Assembly (NCBI RefSeq): GCF_009789195.1
Contig: NZ_WSTC01000020.1
Location: 1 to 64,000, forward strand
DNA: 64,000 nucleotides
Direction of reading: 5' to 3'
Origin: Paenibacillus sp. MMS18-CY102
GTDB taxonomy: Bacteria; Bacillota; Bacilli; Paenibacillales; Paenibacillaceae
Shown in pieces: positions 41,967-51,591 of the stretch. The notes under the pieces are model-generated. The model was not told the DNA's origin. It saw only the letters and a program-made list of their open reading frames with translations, and did no database searches. Position 1 is the first letter of the stretch. Each line of letters begins with the position of its first letter. A program made the position numbers and the translations under genes.

Positions 41967-44777
41967 CTAGGTGACCTTGTTAAGCTCTGCAATAATAGCC
42001 TCGAGCTCCTTCTGCCGTTCCCCAACATTCATATTTTTGATTGGCACAAAACTAGCCTGCATCCCCATCTCGCGGATCCGTTCCATCCATTCGAGAATGT
42101 CATTTCTCGCATACTTCTTCTCTAACAACGAGTAAAAAATATAAGCATATTCATTGCTTATGTTCGTATTGAAGATCAGCGGGTCATCCGAGTTAATCGT
42201 GACCATCAGGCCGCTTTCTGCCTCTATGCTCTCGGTAAACCCTCTCTTGTTCAACGTGTTTATATAGTGTTGGAACAGGTCATCGATCTCGCCAATGGAA
42301 GTGTTCGAGGTTGGATTCGTTTCCACAATGATGCCTTCCCGGCTTATATATGATCGCACTAGCATTTGGACCTGCGTGAAAAATGGTGCATCCTCCGGCT
42401 TCACGGCAATTTGGATCGGTTCCAGCATATAATGCAAATAACATTTGCAATGCTGCGCGTAAATGAGCTTATCGACATTCCACGTATTATTCGTTTCCAC
42501 ATAAGGGCAGAACAATTTGTTACGCTTCTCGTCTGCGGTCGTAGTCACCGTAAAGTCAATTACTTTCTCAAATTTGCTAAATTTGCTTTGGTATGCCTTC
42601 CAAAGGCTATAGACCGTGATGCCATCAATATGATGATAGATTTGTTCGGCAATTTTCAAAATTTGCTGTTCCAAGTAAGTCGCATCAAACGATAACGAGG
42701 CGCCGATTCCGTTCTTGTGCAGGCCCCATATCCACAGCAGATTCTCCATATATTCGATCCTTGGCATTATAATGACGGCATTGCGCTGGATCCACCGCTC
42801 TGGATCGACGCCCAATGCAATGCCATGCCCAATGCGGTCTCCTGCATGAAACTGGAAATGCTCTACCACTTCATGCACTCTGCGCAATCCCGACAGCAGG
42901 TGGCGGAAGTCTTCCCCAACATGATATGTGAAGCCTAGATTACGGATCGATTTGCTCTTCTGCTTCTCGTACAGTAGCTTGTGCGTGCGGCTATCACGTG
43001 CTTCTTTAAAGACGGTAGAAAATACCCACGGCTCTGTCTCCAGCTCTGGTCCAGCTGCATCAATGCCTACGATGTAGTCTGCTAACCCGGGAATGTCCTC
43101 TCTTAACAAGTGCAAATTGTCCATTTGACGCTTATACTCTTTCTGCCTTTCTTCGAAGTATAGGGATGTGGGTTCCGCAGTTTGAAGCATTCGTGAATCA
43201 TAAATGCCTGTTTCTCTTGATTTGAGATCAGGACGATAACCGAGCCAGCATTTCTCAATATCGTCTTCCCGCTTCAAGAAGTGGATAACGATTCCAAGCT
43301 CCGGCAGGTTTTGTTCAGCGCTCCCTTCATAGTCAGACAATAGCTCCTTATAGAGCTCTAATATTTTCTTAAAATCTTGCGCCATAACTTTAAGCGGGCT
43401 CTTGTTTTTATCTTTATCCTTAGGCTTTATGCGAATTTCCAATTTTTTTAAATGCTCATTCGAAAACTGTTGATGAAGCACCAGTCCCCAATCTTGCGGT
43501 CCTGCTGATAGTTTTCTTCGTGAGTATCCCATAAAATTCTCGAGGCCTCTCACATAATTCGATTGGACATACAATTGGTAGGTTTCATTTTTTATCCGGA
43601 TATATTGCCAGAATACGTTACAGAAAAAGCTATCCACCGTGCCCTGTTCGCTGTTCATATATTTTAAGCATTGGAACAATAACAAAACTTCTACCGTGTT
43701 ATACTCCCCTGCATCTGGAATCAATGAATGAATAATATCACTATACGCTAGTTGTTTCCGCCAGCCTTCAGCCTTGGAATTCGCAGCAGTTCTAATCGAT
43801 AAACTAAATTGTGACTTTAGCTGCTCGAACAAATTATTCAGTTCCACGCTTTTTTCCATTGGGAACTGTGTGCCTTCCACAATTTGCTGTAAATATTCCG
43901 TTATAATCGTACTCGTTTGGTGAATTGTTTTATGATGCTTGGCGTAATAATCAAACAGCTTATCCTGGTTATCATCGGGCCGGCCATTGAGAAACTTGGC
44001 TAATAAAATTCGGACAACCCGCATGGCCTGGATATAAGGCAATAAACTATCATAGCCCTTTACAATTAACTGGTCATGCAAAGGCTCTGATCCACCTGAA
44101 TTGGACATTAGCTTGCGCCAAGTGAGATAGAAAGTCCCGCCTGCATTCAGATGCATATGGTTCTCCGCTACGCCGCGTTGCAGAATTTGATCGAGCTGTG
44201 TGTCTGAGAGGTTAACGCCCCCGTGATAACCCCTCAAATAGAAATCTTGCTCCATCTTATTCTCGATCAAATACAGCAGCACCAATAGGTCCGTTGTAAA
44301 CAACCGTTCCATCGAGTTCCACATGACAACCTTATTAACGCCGCTGTATGGCCCTAGAAAAGCGTTCTCCTTTTCGCTTTCCCAGTATTTCAAAGAGATT
44401 TTGCCATTACGATGGGTAAGAAAAAACTTGCTTAGCTGTTTCAAATGGTCCAAATAAAATCGGCTCATCTGCTGGCCCTGTTTACTCAGGCTCTTTACTT
44501 TCTCAAATCCAAAATACTTCTGGACTAACAGCTTTATTTCATCCAAGTTATGAATCGCATTGGTTGCATTTAACGATTGATAGAACGTGGAATAGAGCTT
44601 ATGCTCGATTTCTTTATGCTCTCTGCCTATGGGATCGCCGCTTTTTGCATATCCCTCAAGCGGGTCCATCCATAAATGTTCAGGGCCAATGGACATTTTG
44701 TGCTTCTTATAAAAATTAAACTCAGTAAACGGGAGAACCATTAATCTGACGCGAAGATCCATCTTGTCCCGAAGCAT
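41967..44777 (-). CDS. rdrB: RADAR adenosine deaminase-like effector RdrB
   Basis: A 936-residue divergent adenosine deaminase. The metal-binding HxH is in ENHMHLNAGG (His207, His209). Further catalytic motifs are HVGEDF (near 619), DRIGHGIALG (near 646, the RIGHG motif) and VTINSDDP (near 862, the SDDP motif). All the expected zinc and catalytic residues are therefore present. A long N-terminal extension and insertions make it much larger than housekeeping Ada (about 340 residues), as known for RdrB. It starts at ATG 44777 after AGGAGG with ideal spacing, 10 bp after rdrA. In RADAR it forms large complexes with RdrA and deaminates adenosine in nucleotides or RNA during phage infection. Confidence 0.88.
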   Translation of the reverse strand: MLRDKMDLRVRLMVLPFTEFNFYKKHKMSIGPEHLWMDPLEGYAKSGDPIGREHKEIEHKLYSTFYQSLNATNAIHNLDEIKLLVQKYFGFEKVKSLSKQGQQMSRFYLDHLKQLSKFFLTHRNGKISLKYWESEKENAFLGPYSGVNKVVMWNSMERLFTTDLLVLLYLIENKMEQDFYLRGYHGGVNLSDTQLDQILQRGVAENHMHLNAGGTFYLTWRKLMSNSGGSEPLHDQLIVKGYDSLLPYIQAMRVVRILLAKFLNGRPDDNQDKLFDYYAKHHKTIHQTSTIITEYLQQIVEGTQFPMEKSVELNNLFEQLKSQFSLSIRTAANSKAEGWRKQLAYSDIIHSLIPDAGEYNTVEVLLLFQCLKYMNSEQGTVDSFFCNVFWQYIRIKNETYQLYVQSNYVRGLENFMGYSRRKLSAGPQDWGLVLHQQFSNEHLKKLEIRIKPKDKDKNKSPLKVMAQDFKKILELYKELLSDYEGSAEQNLPELGIVIHFLKREDDIEKCWLGYRPDLKSRETGIYDSRMLQTAEPTSLYFEERQKEYKRQMDNLHLLREDIPGLADYIVGIDAAGPELETEPWVFSTVFKEARDSRTHKLLYEKQKSKSIRNLGFTYHVGEDFRHLLSGLRRVHEVVEHFQFHAGDRIGHGIALGVDPERWIQRNAVIIMPRIEYMENLLWIWGLHKNGIGASLSFDATYLEQQILKIAEQIYHHIDGITVYSLWKAYQSKFSKFEKVIDFTVTTTADEKRNKLFCPYVETNNTWNVDKLIYAQHCKCYLHYMLEPIQIAVKPEDAPFFTQVQMLVRSYISREGIIVETNPTSNTSIGEIDDLFQHYINTLNKRGFTESIEAESGLMVTINSDDPLIFNTNISNEYAYIFYSLLEKKYARNDILEWMERIREMGMQASFVPIKNMNVGERQKELEAIIAELNKVT

Positions 44778-44787
44778 TACGATCCTC

Positions 44788-47700
44788 CTAATTCAATTGC
44801 TTCTCTACAAACCGAATAAAGCTCGGCTTAACATCAAACATGCCGTATTTGGCTAACTCTCGATCGATTGCTGTACGCACTCGATTGTAGAAACTCTCTT
44901 CACCAAACGACTGAAGCTCATAAGCTGTCTTCAGCATAATGTACAATTCCGCATGTTTGCTGATGCATAGCTTAAATCCCTTTCTTCTAATCATTTCTTG
45001 CGTATAGTCATCTTCCGGCTCCTCATACTCTGTACTAGCTCGTCTCAGAATATCCAATTGTAACCCAATATCTTCTTTAGCACGCGAGGACAAGAACGGC
45101 ATATTCCGATTGTGGTCGATAACGAGTTTTTCTAAGGTATCAAGGTAGTCCTCGAAAGCAGACTCCTCAATTAGATTGTCCTCATTCAAATCATCCACCA
45201 ATTCCTCGATAAGGGAATCGATCGACTTGCTAATATCCTTCTTTCTAATTGCCTTTAAAGCCTCAGCTTCCGCTACGCTGACCTCTCGATATTTAACCAA
45301 GTATTCTTTGGTCTGTTCAATCAACGCTTCAAATATTTTCAATAGTTCGGGGTAACTTGCATCATCCACCTGTTTCCCTTTGCCTGGCATAACCCCTCTA
45401 ACTTGTTCACTAAGAGAAGCCGTCACCAGATTAGCGAACTCTTCTACTAATTCCTTCTCCGAGCCTCTTGCAACTTTCAGGTCTTCCTCATTCATCTTCA
45501 AATTGCTAGACATGATTTCCTTCGTACGAAGCAAATGTTCTTTTCTGTTATGGACGGCATTCAATTGCTCCTCGATTTGATCAATCTCATCTTGGCGTGA
45601 CTTAAAATCTAGCGGCATATATTTCCGTAAAAGGCGTATCGACTGCTGTGCATTAAAGTATGATGCGATAATCGCCCTTACAGAATTATTCAAATCCACA
45701 CTTTTATTTATTAAAACGAATGGTTTAGGCTCAGCCTCAAAATCAAGCTTTTGTTGCCCTTGAAGCTCAAGAATCTCCTTTAATTGGTCTGGATCATAGG
45801 TGTATGTTGTATGGGAATTTTCAAATCTCTCACGATCTTTTTCAAATGAAGCAGTCATCAATTGGCCAGTTAAATTGTTCCAATCTGGTTCATTTCGATC
45901 CAGATCGCTTTGATATTGCTTAATTCGCTCTTCGATAGCTCTACGCCTAGAAATAAGTGCATTTATCTCCCCCGAATTGAGACCTCCCAACTCGTCATTT
46001 ATGCGCGCAAGGCTCTGTTGCAATCCATCGATTTGAGCTTCAACTTCCTTCAAGCTATTCGTAACGTCCTGCATTCGATTCGATATTTGATACCGGCTAA
46101 TCTTAAGATTGATTTCTTTCTCTTTCGAAGATGTTGCTTTGTTCGTACGCAACTGGGCGACCTGCTTTTTAATTAAAGCATGCAGTTCAGCAGGAGCAGG
46201 AGCAGAAATTCGGCGCAGATTTTCAAGTGAAAATGTATTGATTAAATTGTATCTGGATATATAAAATATCTCTGAATATTTCATACTATTTCCAGTAATA
46301 TTCTCCAAATGTTCCTTCACCCACTTCGGATCCGTGTCATAGCTATCTTGAAGGATCTGCCATAACGTAGCCACATCATCACAGCTGATCGCTTGATAAA
46401 ACGTTTCCTCTTTAGCCGAATGGGTTTCATCCTCAAACAACTGCTTAATATCTTCCAAACTTAACTTTGAAGTGACTCGCGAAAACAAAACTGTAGCTTC
46501 TGCATTGCTTACTTCAGGGAACAGGTCACAATTATCATTTAAAAGATTAAAGGCATCTGCCAGCTTACTCTCCGTGCCTCTTCTGATATATTCAATCTCT
46601 AACCCCGCAAGCATGCGAACCACAAAATCAACAAAGAGCTGCAACGTAATGAGCGTTTCCGCGCGGCCAGTATACGACCGACCCTCCATCAACCGATTCA
46701 GCTCGGTATAATCGACAATCGTTACGCCTGCTTCGTACATGATCGTTTTATCCAGCACGGATTTATAATCACTTAGTTGCCATGAAGAATGGATTAATAC
46801 CGACATAAACTGTTGGATATCGCTTATCGTCCACTCTTTGTCCCGCTTCTGATACAAGAAATAATACGGATTAATAAGGCCCCGCGGATTATCATCGAAG
46901 AACCGGTAGTAAACACTGAGCAGTTCGGAGTTGGAGTCATCAAAAAGCTTCGTCGAATTCGGACCCAAGACGATCGACTGCATCACATCCTGAAGCGTCA
47001 CATCGTGTTCCTCTTGGCCCTCCTCAAGTACAACCGGATAAAAGAACTTCCCCTTGTTCGCCACTTTGCTCATCTCGAATCGGAAGGAAGGCGGCAACAC
47101 CTTTTTTAAAAATTCCTGGCTGCGGGATTTTCGCATCATAATCGCTGAATCTTCTCTTGCATCTTCATCCGCATCTGGAATCATGCCAGTAATAAAGGAG
47201 GTTTTATAGTGCCTGCTGTCTATGTTCTCCTTCTCTAGAAAATGAATCGTCATCATTTCAGAGAATACGCGGTACTCACCAGTAACGAGCACTACGATAT
47301 TGGCATGAGATAGGAAGCCCAATATTAAGTTCAACACTTCTGGGCATCGCTCTGCGCTAATATCAACATCATCAAAGAATATGAACAGCAGCGCTTCTTC
47401 GGCAGAGTCGCCTGTTTTACGTTTAAATTTTACAATCTCATCAATGAACTTCTTAAACTCTTCTTGAAACGTCCGGTCCGAATGGGCAAATTCCCGATTA
47501 TCAACGATATATTCCGCCATGCCGTCGTCTTTGTTCTGGATTCGCTTGTAATATTGTTCCTTGCGGAACAGATAGGAGGTTTGCAGCCGAAAATACTGTT
47601 GCTCCAGCTCGGTCCGCTCTTTGCGAATGCACATCTTAAACACTTCATCCTCGAATTGCTGGGTTTGTCGGCAATGGTTCTCATATTGTTTTTTCAAAAT

Positions 47701-48051
47701 TTGAATTTGATTTTCCAAACAATCCAATAACCATCCCATCGCATCACTAGCCGAGCTCATGCGCTCAGGAACAATCAATGGAAGTACAATATCATGCTGA
47801 TTGGATTCTAGCCGTTTCCTAACTGTATGCATAATGGAGGTTTTGCCGGAGCCTCGACCGCCAAGGATCGAAATGACATTGTTAGCGCTTCGCTCTTCCC
47901 CGTCTGACGCTTTCGCTTCCCGACGAAACGACTGTATAAGTTCATGAATATTATCATAGGTGGGCAGCAACACTTTGGCTTGCTCATCCGTCAAAATGCG
48001 ATCCCCTATTTTTACTGTTTTGTTTTTTTTATCATCTGGCAACGAAATCAA
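44788..48051 (-). CDS. rdrA: RADAR P-loop ATPase RdrA
   Basis: A 1087-residue AAA/KAP-like ATPase. Walker A is GGRGSGKT at residues 64-71. Walker B is LLFIFFDDVD near residue 225, followed by a sensor-like VVLVTGEYRV. Helical and coiled-coil segments fill the second half (for example around residues 650-760 and 830-900). Its partner directly downstream is a large adenosine deaminase, which identifies the pair as RADAR. The start is TTG at 48051, which almost touches the ribosome site AAGGGGG; a TTG at 48042 has better spacing. No third RADAR membrane gene is seen. It is divergent from an FAD oxidoreductase gene. Confidence 0.87.
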   Translation of the reverse strand: MISLPDDKKNKTVKIGDRILTDEQAKVLLPTYDNIHELIQSFRREAKASDGEERSANNVISILGGRGSGKTSIMHTVRKRLESNQHDIVLPLIVPERMSSASDAMGWLLDCLENQIQILKKQYENHCRQTQQFEDEVFKMCIRKERTELEQQYFRLQTSYLFRKEQYYKRIQNKDDGMAEYIVDNREFAHSDRTFQEEFKKFIDEIVKFKRKTGDSAEEALLFIFFDDVDISAERCPEVLNLILGFLSHANIVVLVTGEYRVFSEMMTIHFLEKENIDSRHYKTSFITGMIPDADEDAREDSAIMMRKSRSQEFLKKVLPPSFRFEMSKVANKGKFFYPVVLEEGQEEHDVTLQDVMQSIVLGPNSTKLFDDSNSELLSVYYRFFDDNPRGLINPYYFLYQKRDKEWTISDIQQFMSVLIHSSWQLSDYKSVLDKTIMYEAGVTIVDYTELNRLMEGRSYTGRAETLITLQLFVDFVVRMLAGLEIEYIRRGTESKLADAFNLLNDNCDLFPEVSNAEATVLFSRVTSKLSLEDIKQLFEDETHSAKEETFYQAISCDDVATLWQILQDSYDTDPKWVKEHLENITGNSMKYSEIFYISRYNLINTFSLENLRRISAPAPAELHALIKKQVAQLRTNKATSSKEKEINLKISRYQISNRMQDVTNSLKEVEAQIDGLQQSLARINDELGGLNSGEINALISRRRAIEERIKQYQSDLDRNEPDWNNLTGQLMTASFEKDRERFENSHTTYTYDPDQLKEILELQGQQKLDFEAEPKPFVLINKSVDLNNSVRAIIASYFNAQQSIRLLRKYMPLDFKSRQDEIDQIEEQLNAVHNRKEHLLRTKEIMSSNLKMNEEDLKVARGSEKELVEEFANLVTASLSEQVRGVMPGKGKQVDDASYPELLKIFEALIEQTKEYLVKYREVSVAEAEALKAIRKKDISKSIDSLIEELVDDLNEDNLIEESAFEDYLDTLEKLVIDHNRNMPFLSSRAKEDIGLQLDILRRASTEYEEPEDDYTQEMIRRKGFKLCISKHAELYIMLKTAYELQSFGEESFYNRVRTAIDRELAKYGMFDVKPSFIRFVEKQLN

Positions 48052-48209
48052 ACCCCCTTGGTTTACTTTTCAATCATTTATCATAATATACCATTAATGT
48101 GTGACGTAATGGAGCATAATTCGACAGCATTTGCATCCGAGCAGAACGTAACATCCTTGTCTTTTCGATGCCTTCATCATAAAATAATGCGATGGAAAGG
48201 ATGACACTC

Positions 48210-49331
48210 ATGAAAATTATTGTCATTGGCGCGGGAATTGCAGGAGCCTCGACCGCTTACCACTTGGCCAAGCAAGGGGCTGATGTCCTGATCGTCGATC
48301 GGCAAGACGAAGGACAAGCTACCGATGCAGCAGCCGGCATTATTTGCCCATGGCTGTCGCAGCGTCGCAATCAGGCTTGGTATCGGATTGCGAGAGCCGG
48401 CGCACATTATTATCCAGCACTCATTGAACAGCTTGAACGCGAAGGGGAAACCGAAACGGGCTATGCCAAGGTCGGAGCGCTGAGCATCCACATGGACCCA
48501 GACAAAATTGGCCAGATGGAAGAACGGGCTTACAAGCGTAAAATAGATGCGCCGGAAATTGGCGAGATTACCCGCACTGATTGTAGCAGGACTCGCGAGC
48601 TCTTCCCGCTTCTTGCAGAAGAGTATGCCTCCCTGCATATTAGCGGGGCAGCCCGCGTTGATGGCCGGGCACTACGGGATGCTTTGCTTCGATCGGCGCA
48701 AAGGAATGGGGCTGAGCTCTTTTATGGGGATGCTGCACTCGAATTTGTTGCCAATCGAGTAACGGGCGTTACGATTGAAGGAACAAGCTATCCTGCTGAC
48801 GCCGTGATCGTATGTGCGGGCGCTTGGGCGGGGGAGCTATTGCAGCCATTGGGCATTGATTTTAAGGTGAGGTACCAGAAAGCGCAAATCATGCATTTGC
48901 AGGTTCCAAATTCCGCACAACATACAGGCGAATGGCCGGTCGTCATGCCGCCTTCCGATCAATATTTGCTCGCCTTCGAGCAGCAGAAGATCGTAATTGG
49001 CGCGACACACGAAAATGATATTGAAGGCTATGATACGCGGATTACGCCAGGCGGCATGTACGAGATTTTGAACAAATGCCTGGCCTTCGCGCCTGCTCTT
49101 GCCGATAGCACTTTTCAAGAAGTACGGGTAGGATTCCGCCCCTTTACAGCCGATTTCCTTCCGGTCATTGGCGCCATGCCCAATTGGGAAGGGCTTCTTG
49201 CCGTCAACGGCCTTGGTGCGTCCGGCCTAACGATGGGCCCATATATCGGAAGCCAATTGGCAAAGTTAGCGTTAAGAATGGAAGTCGATATCGATTTAGC
49301 TGACTATGGCATTCATAAGGCGTTAGGTTAA
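48210..49331 (+). CDS. FAD-dependent oxidoreductase, D-amino-acid/glycine oxidase-like
   Basis: A 373-residue DAO-family flavoprotein. The N-terminal FAD-binding motif is IVIGAGIAGASTAYHLAKQG. A second region reads VIVCAGAWAGELLQPLG. The C-terminal part VRVGFRPFTADFLPVIGAMP and GLGASGLTMGPYIGSQLA complete the FAD site. Proteins of this kind oxidise amino groups of glycine, sarcosine or D-amino acids. The start at ATG 48210 follows GGAAAGGATG. There is no thiamine gene next to it, so ThiO function is not supported. It appears monocistronic and is followed by its own terminator. Confidence 0.85.
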   Translation: MKIIVIGAGIAGASTAYHLAKQGADVLIVDRQDEGQATDAAAGIICPWLSQRRNQAWYRIARAGAHYYPALIEQLEREGETETGYAKVGALSIHMDPDKIGQMEERAYKRKIDAPEIGEITRTDCSRTRELFPLLAEEYASLHISGAARVDGRALRDALLRSAQRNGAELFYGDAALEFVANRVTGVTIEGTSYPADAVIVCAGAWAGELLQPLGIDFKVRYQKAQIMHLQVPNSAQHTGEWPVVMPPSDQYLLAFEQQKIVIGATHENDIEGYDTRITPGGMYEILNKCLAFAPALADSTFQEVRVGFRPFTADFLPVIGAMPNWEGLLAVNGLGASGLTMGPYIGSQLAKLALRMEVDIDLADYGIHKALG

Positions 49332-49353
49332 CCCACTTAATAAAAACAGCAAA

Positions 49354-49396
49354 GGGTGTCCCACTAGCCATTACGGCTGGGGACACCCCTATTTTT
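49354..49396 (+). terminator. intrinsic terminator of the oxidoreductase gene
   Basis: GGGTGTCC (49354-49361) pairs with GGACACCC (49381-49388), and TATTTTT follows. Confidence 0.8.
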
Positions 49397-49440
49397 ACGC
49401 TGCAGCGGTTGGTGAATGAGGAAATAAGGATGCATCATTG

Positions 49441-49668
49441 CTATGAGTTATTAAACTCCTCCATCTTCTTTCTTAAGCTAAGTGGGCGCATGTCGATCCA
49501 GACCTCTTCAATATAAGCTAGGCATTCGGCTTTGGTCCCCACTTTCCCAGCATCATTCCAACCTAACGCATTCTCGCGTGAAGCCGGCCAAATCGAGTAC
49601 TGCTCTTCGTGATTCACAATTACCTTGTAGATGCTGCGATCTTCCTCGTCGAAATAATCGTTTGCCAT
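49441..49668 (-). CDS. MbtH-family protein
   Basis: A 75-residue MbtH-like protein. Family members bind the A domain of many NRPS proteins and are needed for its folding or activity. The signature is present: [23 protein letters not shown], then GW, then [18 protein letters not shown]. It starts at ATG 49668; AGGTGG lies upstream. A longer frame to 49713 lacks support. It stands alone about 8 kb upstream of the NRPS genes, beyond the RADAR operon. It may serve the local NRPS in trans or others in the genome. Confidence 0.88.
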   Translation of the reverse strand: MANDYFDEEDRSIYKVIVNHEEQYSIWPASRENALGWNDAGKVGTKAECLAYIEEVWIDMRPLSLRKKMEEFNNS

Positions 49669-49793
49669 ATCCTGAACCACCTCACCTAAAATTTGTCGTC
49701 CGGCGCTCATCATCTGTCAATAATTGGATCGTTCATTTTCATGGTAAGCCTATGTATGGATGCCGTCAATCCATCATTCGGTTTATCAATAAC

Positions 49794-49816
49794 AAAAAAA
49801 GGCTGCCGAAGCAGCC
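49794..49816 (-). terminator. intrinsic terminator of the L25 gene
   Basis: GGCTGC (49801-49806) pairs with GCAGCC (49811-49816). On the minus strand TTTTTTTG follows. It lies 26 bp past the stop at 49842. Confidence 0.8.
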
Positions 49817-49841
49817 CCGCCATAACGCATTTCCGCTCTGA

Positions 49842-50525
49842 TTAGCTTCCGCCAACCTGAGCCGGCTGCCCACCGGCACCCGTCTTCACTTCCTGCATCT
49901 TCGCTTCCTTCGATCGAGCTTCCGCTTCATGCGTTTCAACCGCTTGGGCTTCCGCTTCCTCAGCAGACAGTTCCTTCTGCGGCGCAAGAATGGTCACAAC
50001 GACAAGCTCTGCGTCAGAACGGGCCGTAACGCCTGCCGGAAGCTTCAAGTCGCTGACGAGCAAATTTTCGCCGATGCCAAGTGAAGTGACATTAACGTCA
50101 ATCACTTCTGGCAGCACGTTAGGCAAACATTCAATCTCAAGCTCATGCAGCATCAACGTTAGAATGCCGCCTTCCCGAGTGCCTGTGCTGTCACCAACTA
50201 CTTCTAAACGGACATGCGTCTTCAGCTTTTCATTCATATTAATCTGATGCAGATCGATATGAACTACTTGATGGGACAGCGGATCACGCTGTACCTCAGA
50301 TATAACGACAGCCTCTGTCAAACCGCCTGGAATCGCCACGTTCAGCACAGCGTTCGGATGTGAACGAAGCAGCGGCAGCAGCTCACGCTCAGCTAATGCA
50401 ATTGGCGTTGGCGCTGATAAGCTTGAGCCATATACGACGCCAGGCACCTTGCCCTGCTTGCGCAATTCACGAAGCTCATGCTTCGTACGGGTTGTTCTAG
50501 CTTCAACTGCCAATGATATGCCCAC
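49842..50525 (-). CDS. rplY: 50S ribosomal protein L25 / general stress protein Ctc
   Basis: A 227-residue protein of the long L25/TL5/Ctc type, which binds 5S rRNA. The N-terminal L25 domain (about 1-95) includes LRKQGKVPGVVYG and QRDPLSHQVVHIDLHQI. The C-terminal TL5-type beta domain (about 100-185) includes LLVSDLKLPAGVTA. An acidic Ala/Glu-rich tail (EEAEAQAVETHEAEARSK) ends the protein. It is a single gene with its own terminator. Confidence 0.93.
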   Translation of the reverse strand: MGISLAVEARTTRTKHELRELRKQGKVPGVVYGSSLSAPTPIALAERELLPLLRSHPNAVLNVAIPGGLTEAVVISEVQRDPLSHQVVHIDLHQINMNEKLKTHVRLEVVGDSTGTREGGILTLMLHELEIECLPNVLPEVIDVNVTSLGIGENLLVSDLKLPAGVTARSDAELVVVTILAPQKELSAEEAEAQAVETHEAEARSKEAKMQEVKTGAGGQPAQVGGS

Positions 50526-50686
50526 TTCGGAATCCTCCTTAACAAGACCGCGCCCTAAAGGCTTGCAGCCGATTCCCCGTTAGGCTTGCCTAATGTTTTG
50601 AAAAATAATCAAGCTTGGCATGATTCGATAAATCAACAATTTAGGTGCAGAATGGGGATGTGACGATCAAAATCCCGCATCCTTTT

Positions 50687-51253
50687 TTAGTTTAATCGTA
50701 TCGCCTTCTTGCCTTCTACTGTGTCGAATTCAATCGTTGACTCGTTGAGCCAATGAGGCTGATTCAGTTCTCCACTTTCACCTGATAGTGGATTCACGTT
50801 TAAATTGAAATCTTGCTTTTCGAGATGTTTTATTAATAGCCCTGCACCATTTACTTTCTTATAAAACTGATAAATATATAAGCTTTTGCCCGAAGCCACC
50901 CGTTTTTTTATAACTAACGCTTCCGTTTGTCGCGGGGATTCAATCACTTCATAGGTCCAATCCGAGGTGATCGATAGGCCTACATACAACAACCAAGTCC
51001 CACTAAAAAATACACACGCAATTATCATGGATACCATGAAATAGAGTGGCTTGGGCATTTTCGAAAAAAGCCCCAGACCAAATAACAATACGCCATGCAT
51101 TACGATTAACGCGATGTAAATGGAAGGCTTCATGCAGATGAATGCATAGTCGAAACTATGTATTAAAACTAGCGCTATATCGATACTAAGTAACAATAAT
51201 AAAAGGCGGATAATCATTTTTTTTGCGATGTTAGTCGAGCGTGAAGCGTCCAT
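50687..51253 (-). CDS. hypothetical membrane protein
   Basis: A 188-residue protein I do not recognise. Three hydrophobic segments lie at about residues 13-33, 41-62 and 68-92. A mainly polar C-terminal part of about 95 residues follows, with a beta-rich look (LYIYQFYKKVNG, STIEFDTVEGKKAIRL) and probably faces outside. GGAGG lies upstream of the start at 51253. It is divergent from asnA and monocistronic. It may belong to a DUF5412-like group, but that is a weak impression. Confidence 0.6.
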   Translation of the reverse strand: MDASRSTNIAKKMIIRLLLLLLSIDIALVLIHSFDYAFICMKPSIYIALIVMHGVLLFGLGLFSKMPKPLYFMVSMIIACVFFSGTWLLYVGLSITSDWTYEVIESPRQTEALVIKKRVASGKSLYIYQFYKKVNGAGLLIKHLEKQDFNLNVNPLSGESGELNQPHWLNESTIEFDTVEGKKAIRLN

Positions 51254-51591
51254 AAGGTTAACATGCCTCCTCCAAATCTTTCCTAATTATAGACGAATTG
51301 TATAGTGGAATAGTTTGAGTAGTTCTACATTTTATTAATATTGGATGAATTACACTTTTATTAATTGTATCGCAACATTTGTTAGGCGGGATACGTTCAT
51401 TCTATGTAACATTTGAAGAAAAATAAAGTGAACACAACAAAATACACGGTACGGATGAAAACCAACTTCAGCCTGCCGTGTATTTTCTTTATGTGAACAA
51501 ACAATATATCCACGTCACAATAGTTTACATCTCTATAAGCCTCTGATACAATCAGAGTGAAAAAATACTATATAATGGAAAGAGGTAGATT
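51254..51591. other. divergent intergenic region with a hairpin and the asnA promoter
   Basis: No gene is seen. An 11-bp perfect stem (AAAATACACGG at 51439-51449 with CCGTGTATTTT at 51476-51486) looks like a bidirectional terminator, although both flanking genes point away from it. The asnA promoter lies further right. Confidence 0.55.
51524..51557 (+). promoter_or_regulatory. asnA promoter with palindrome over the -10 box
   Basis: TTTACA (51524-51529), a 17-bp spacer and TACAAT (51547-51552) form a good SigA promoter. The -10 box is embedded in the perfect inverted repeat CTCTGAT-ACA-ATCAGAG (51541-51557), which would suit binding of a repressor. A second TATAAT-like sequence lies at 51571. 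Confidence 0.6.

Noticed and set aside
41798-42028. Open frame of 76 codons across repeat D and the end of rdrB
   Set aside because: Made of repeat sequence and out-of-frame rdrB; no ribosome site.
41967-44777. Housekeeping adenosine deaminase
   Set aside because: The protein is nearly three times the usual length and is coupled to a large P-loop ATPase gene, as in RADAR.
48210-49331. Glycine oxidase ThiO
   Set aside because: No thiamine biosynthesis gene is adjacent; the DAO family has many substrates, so no symbol is given.
51254-51591. T-box or other asparagine-linked leader for asnA
   Set aside because: The promoter is only about 45-70 bp before the start, with no room for a T-box, and no specifier or AGGGTGG-type motif is visible.
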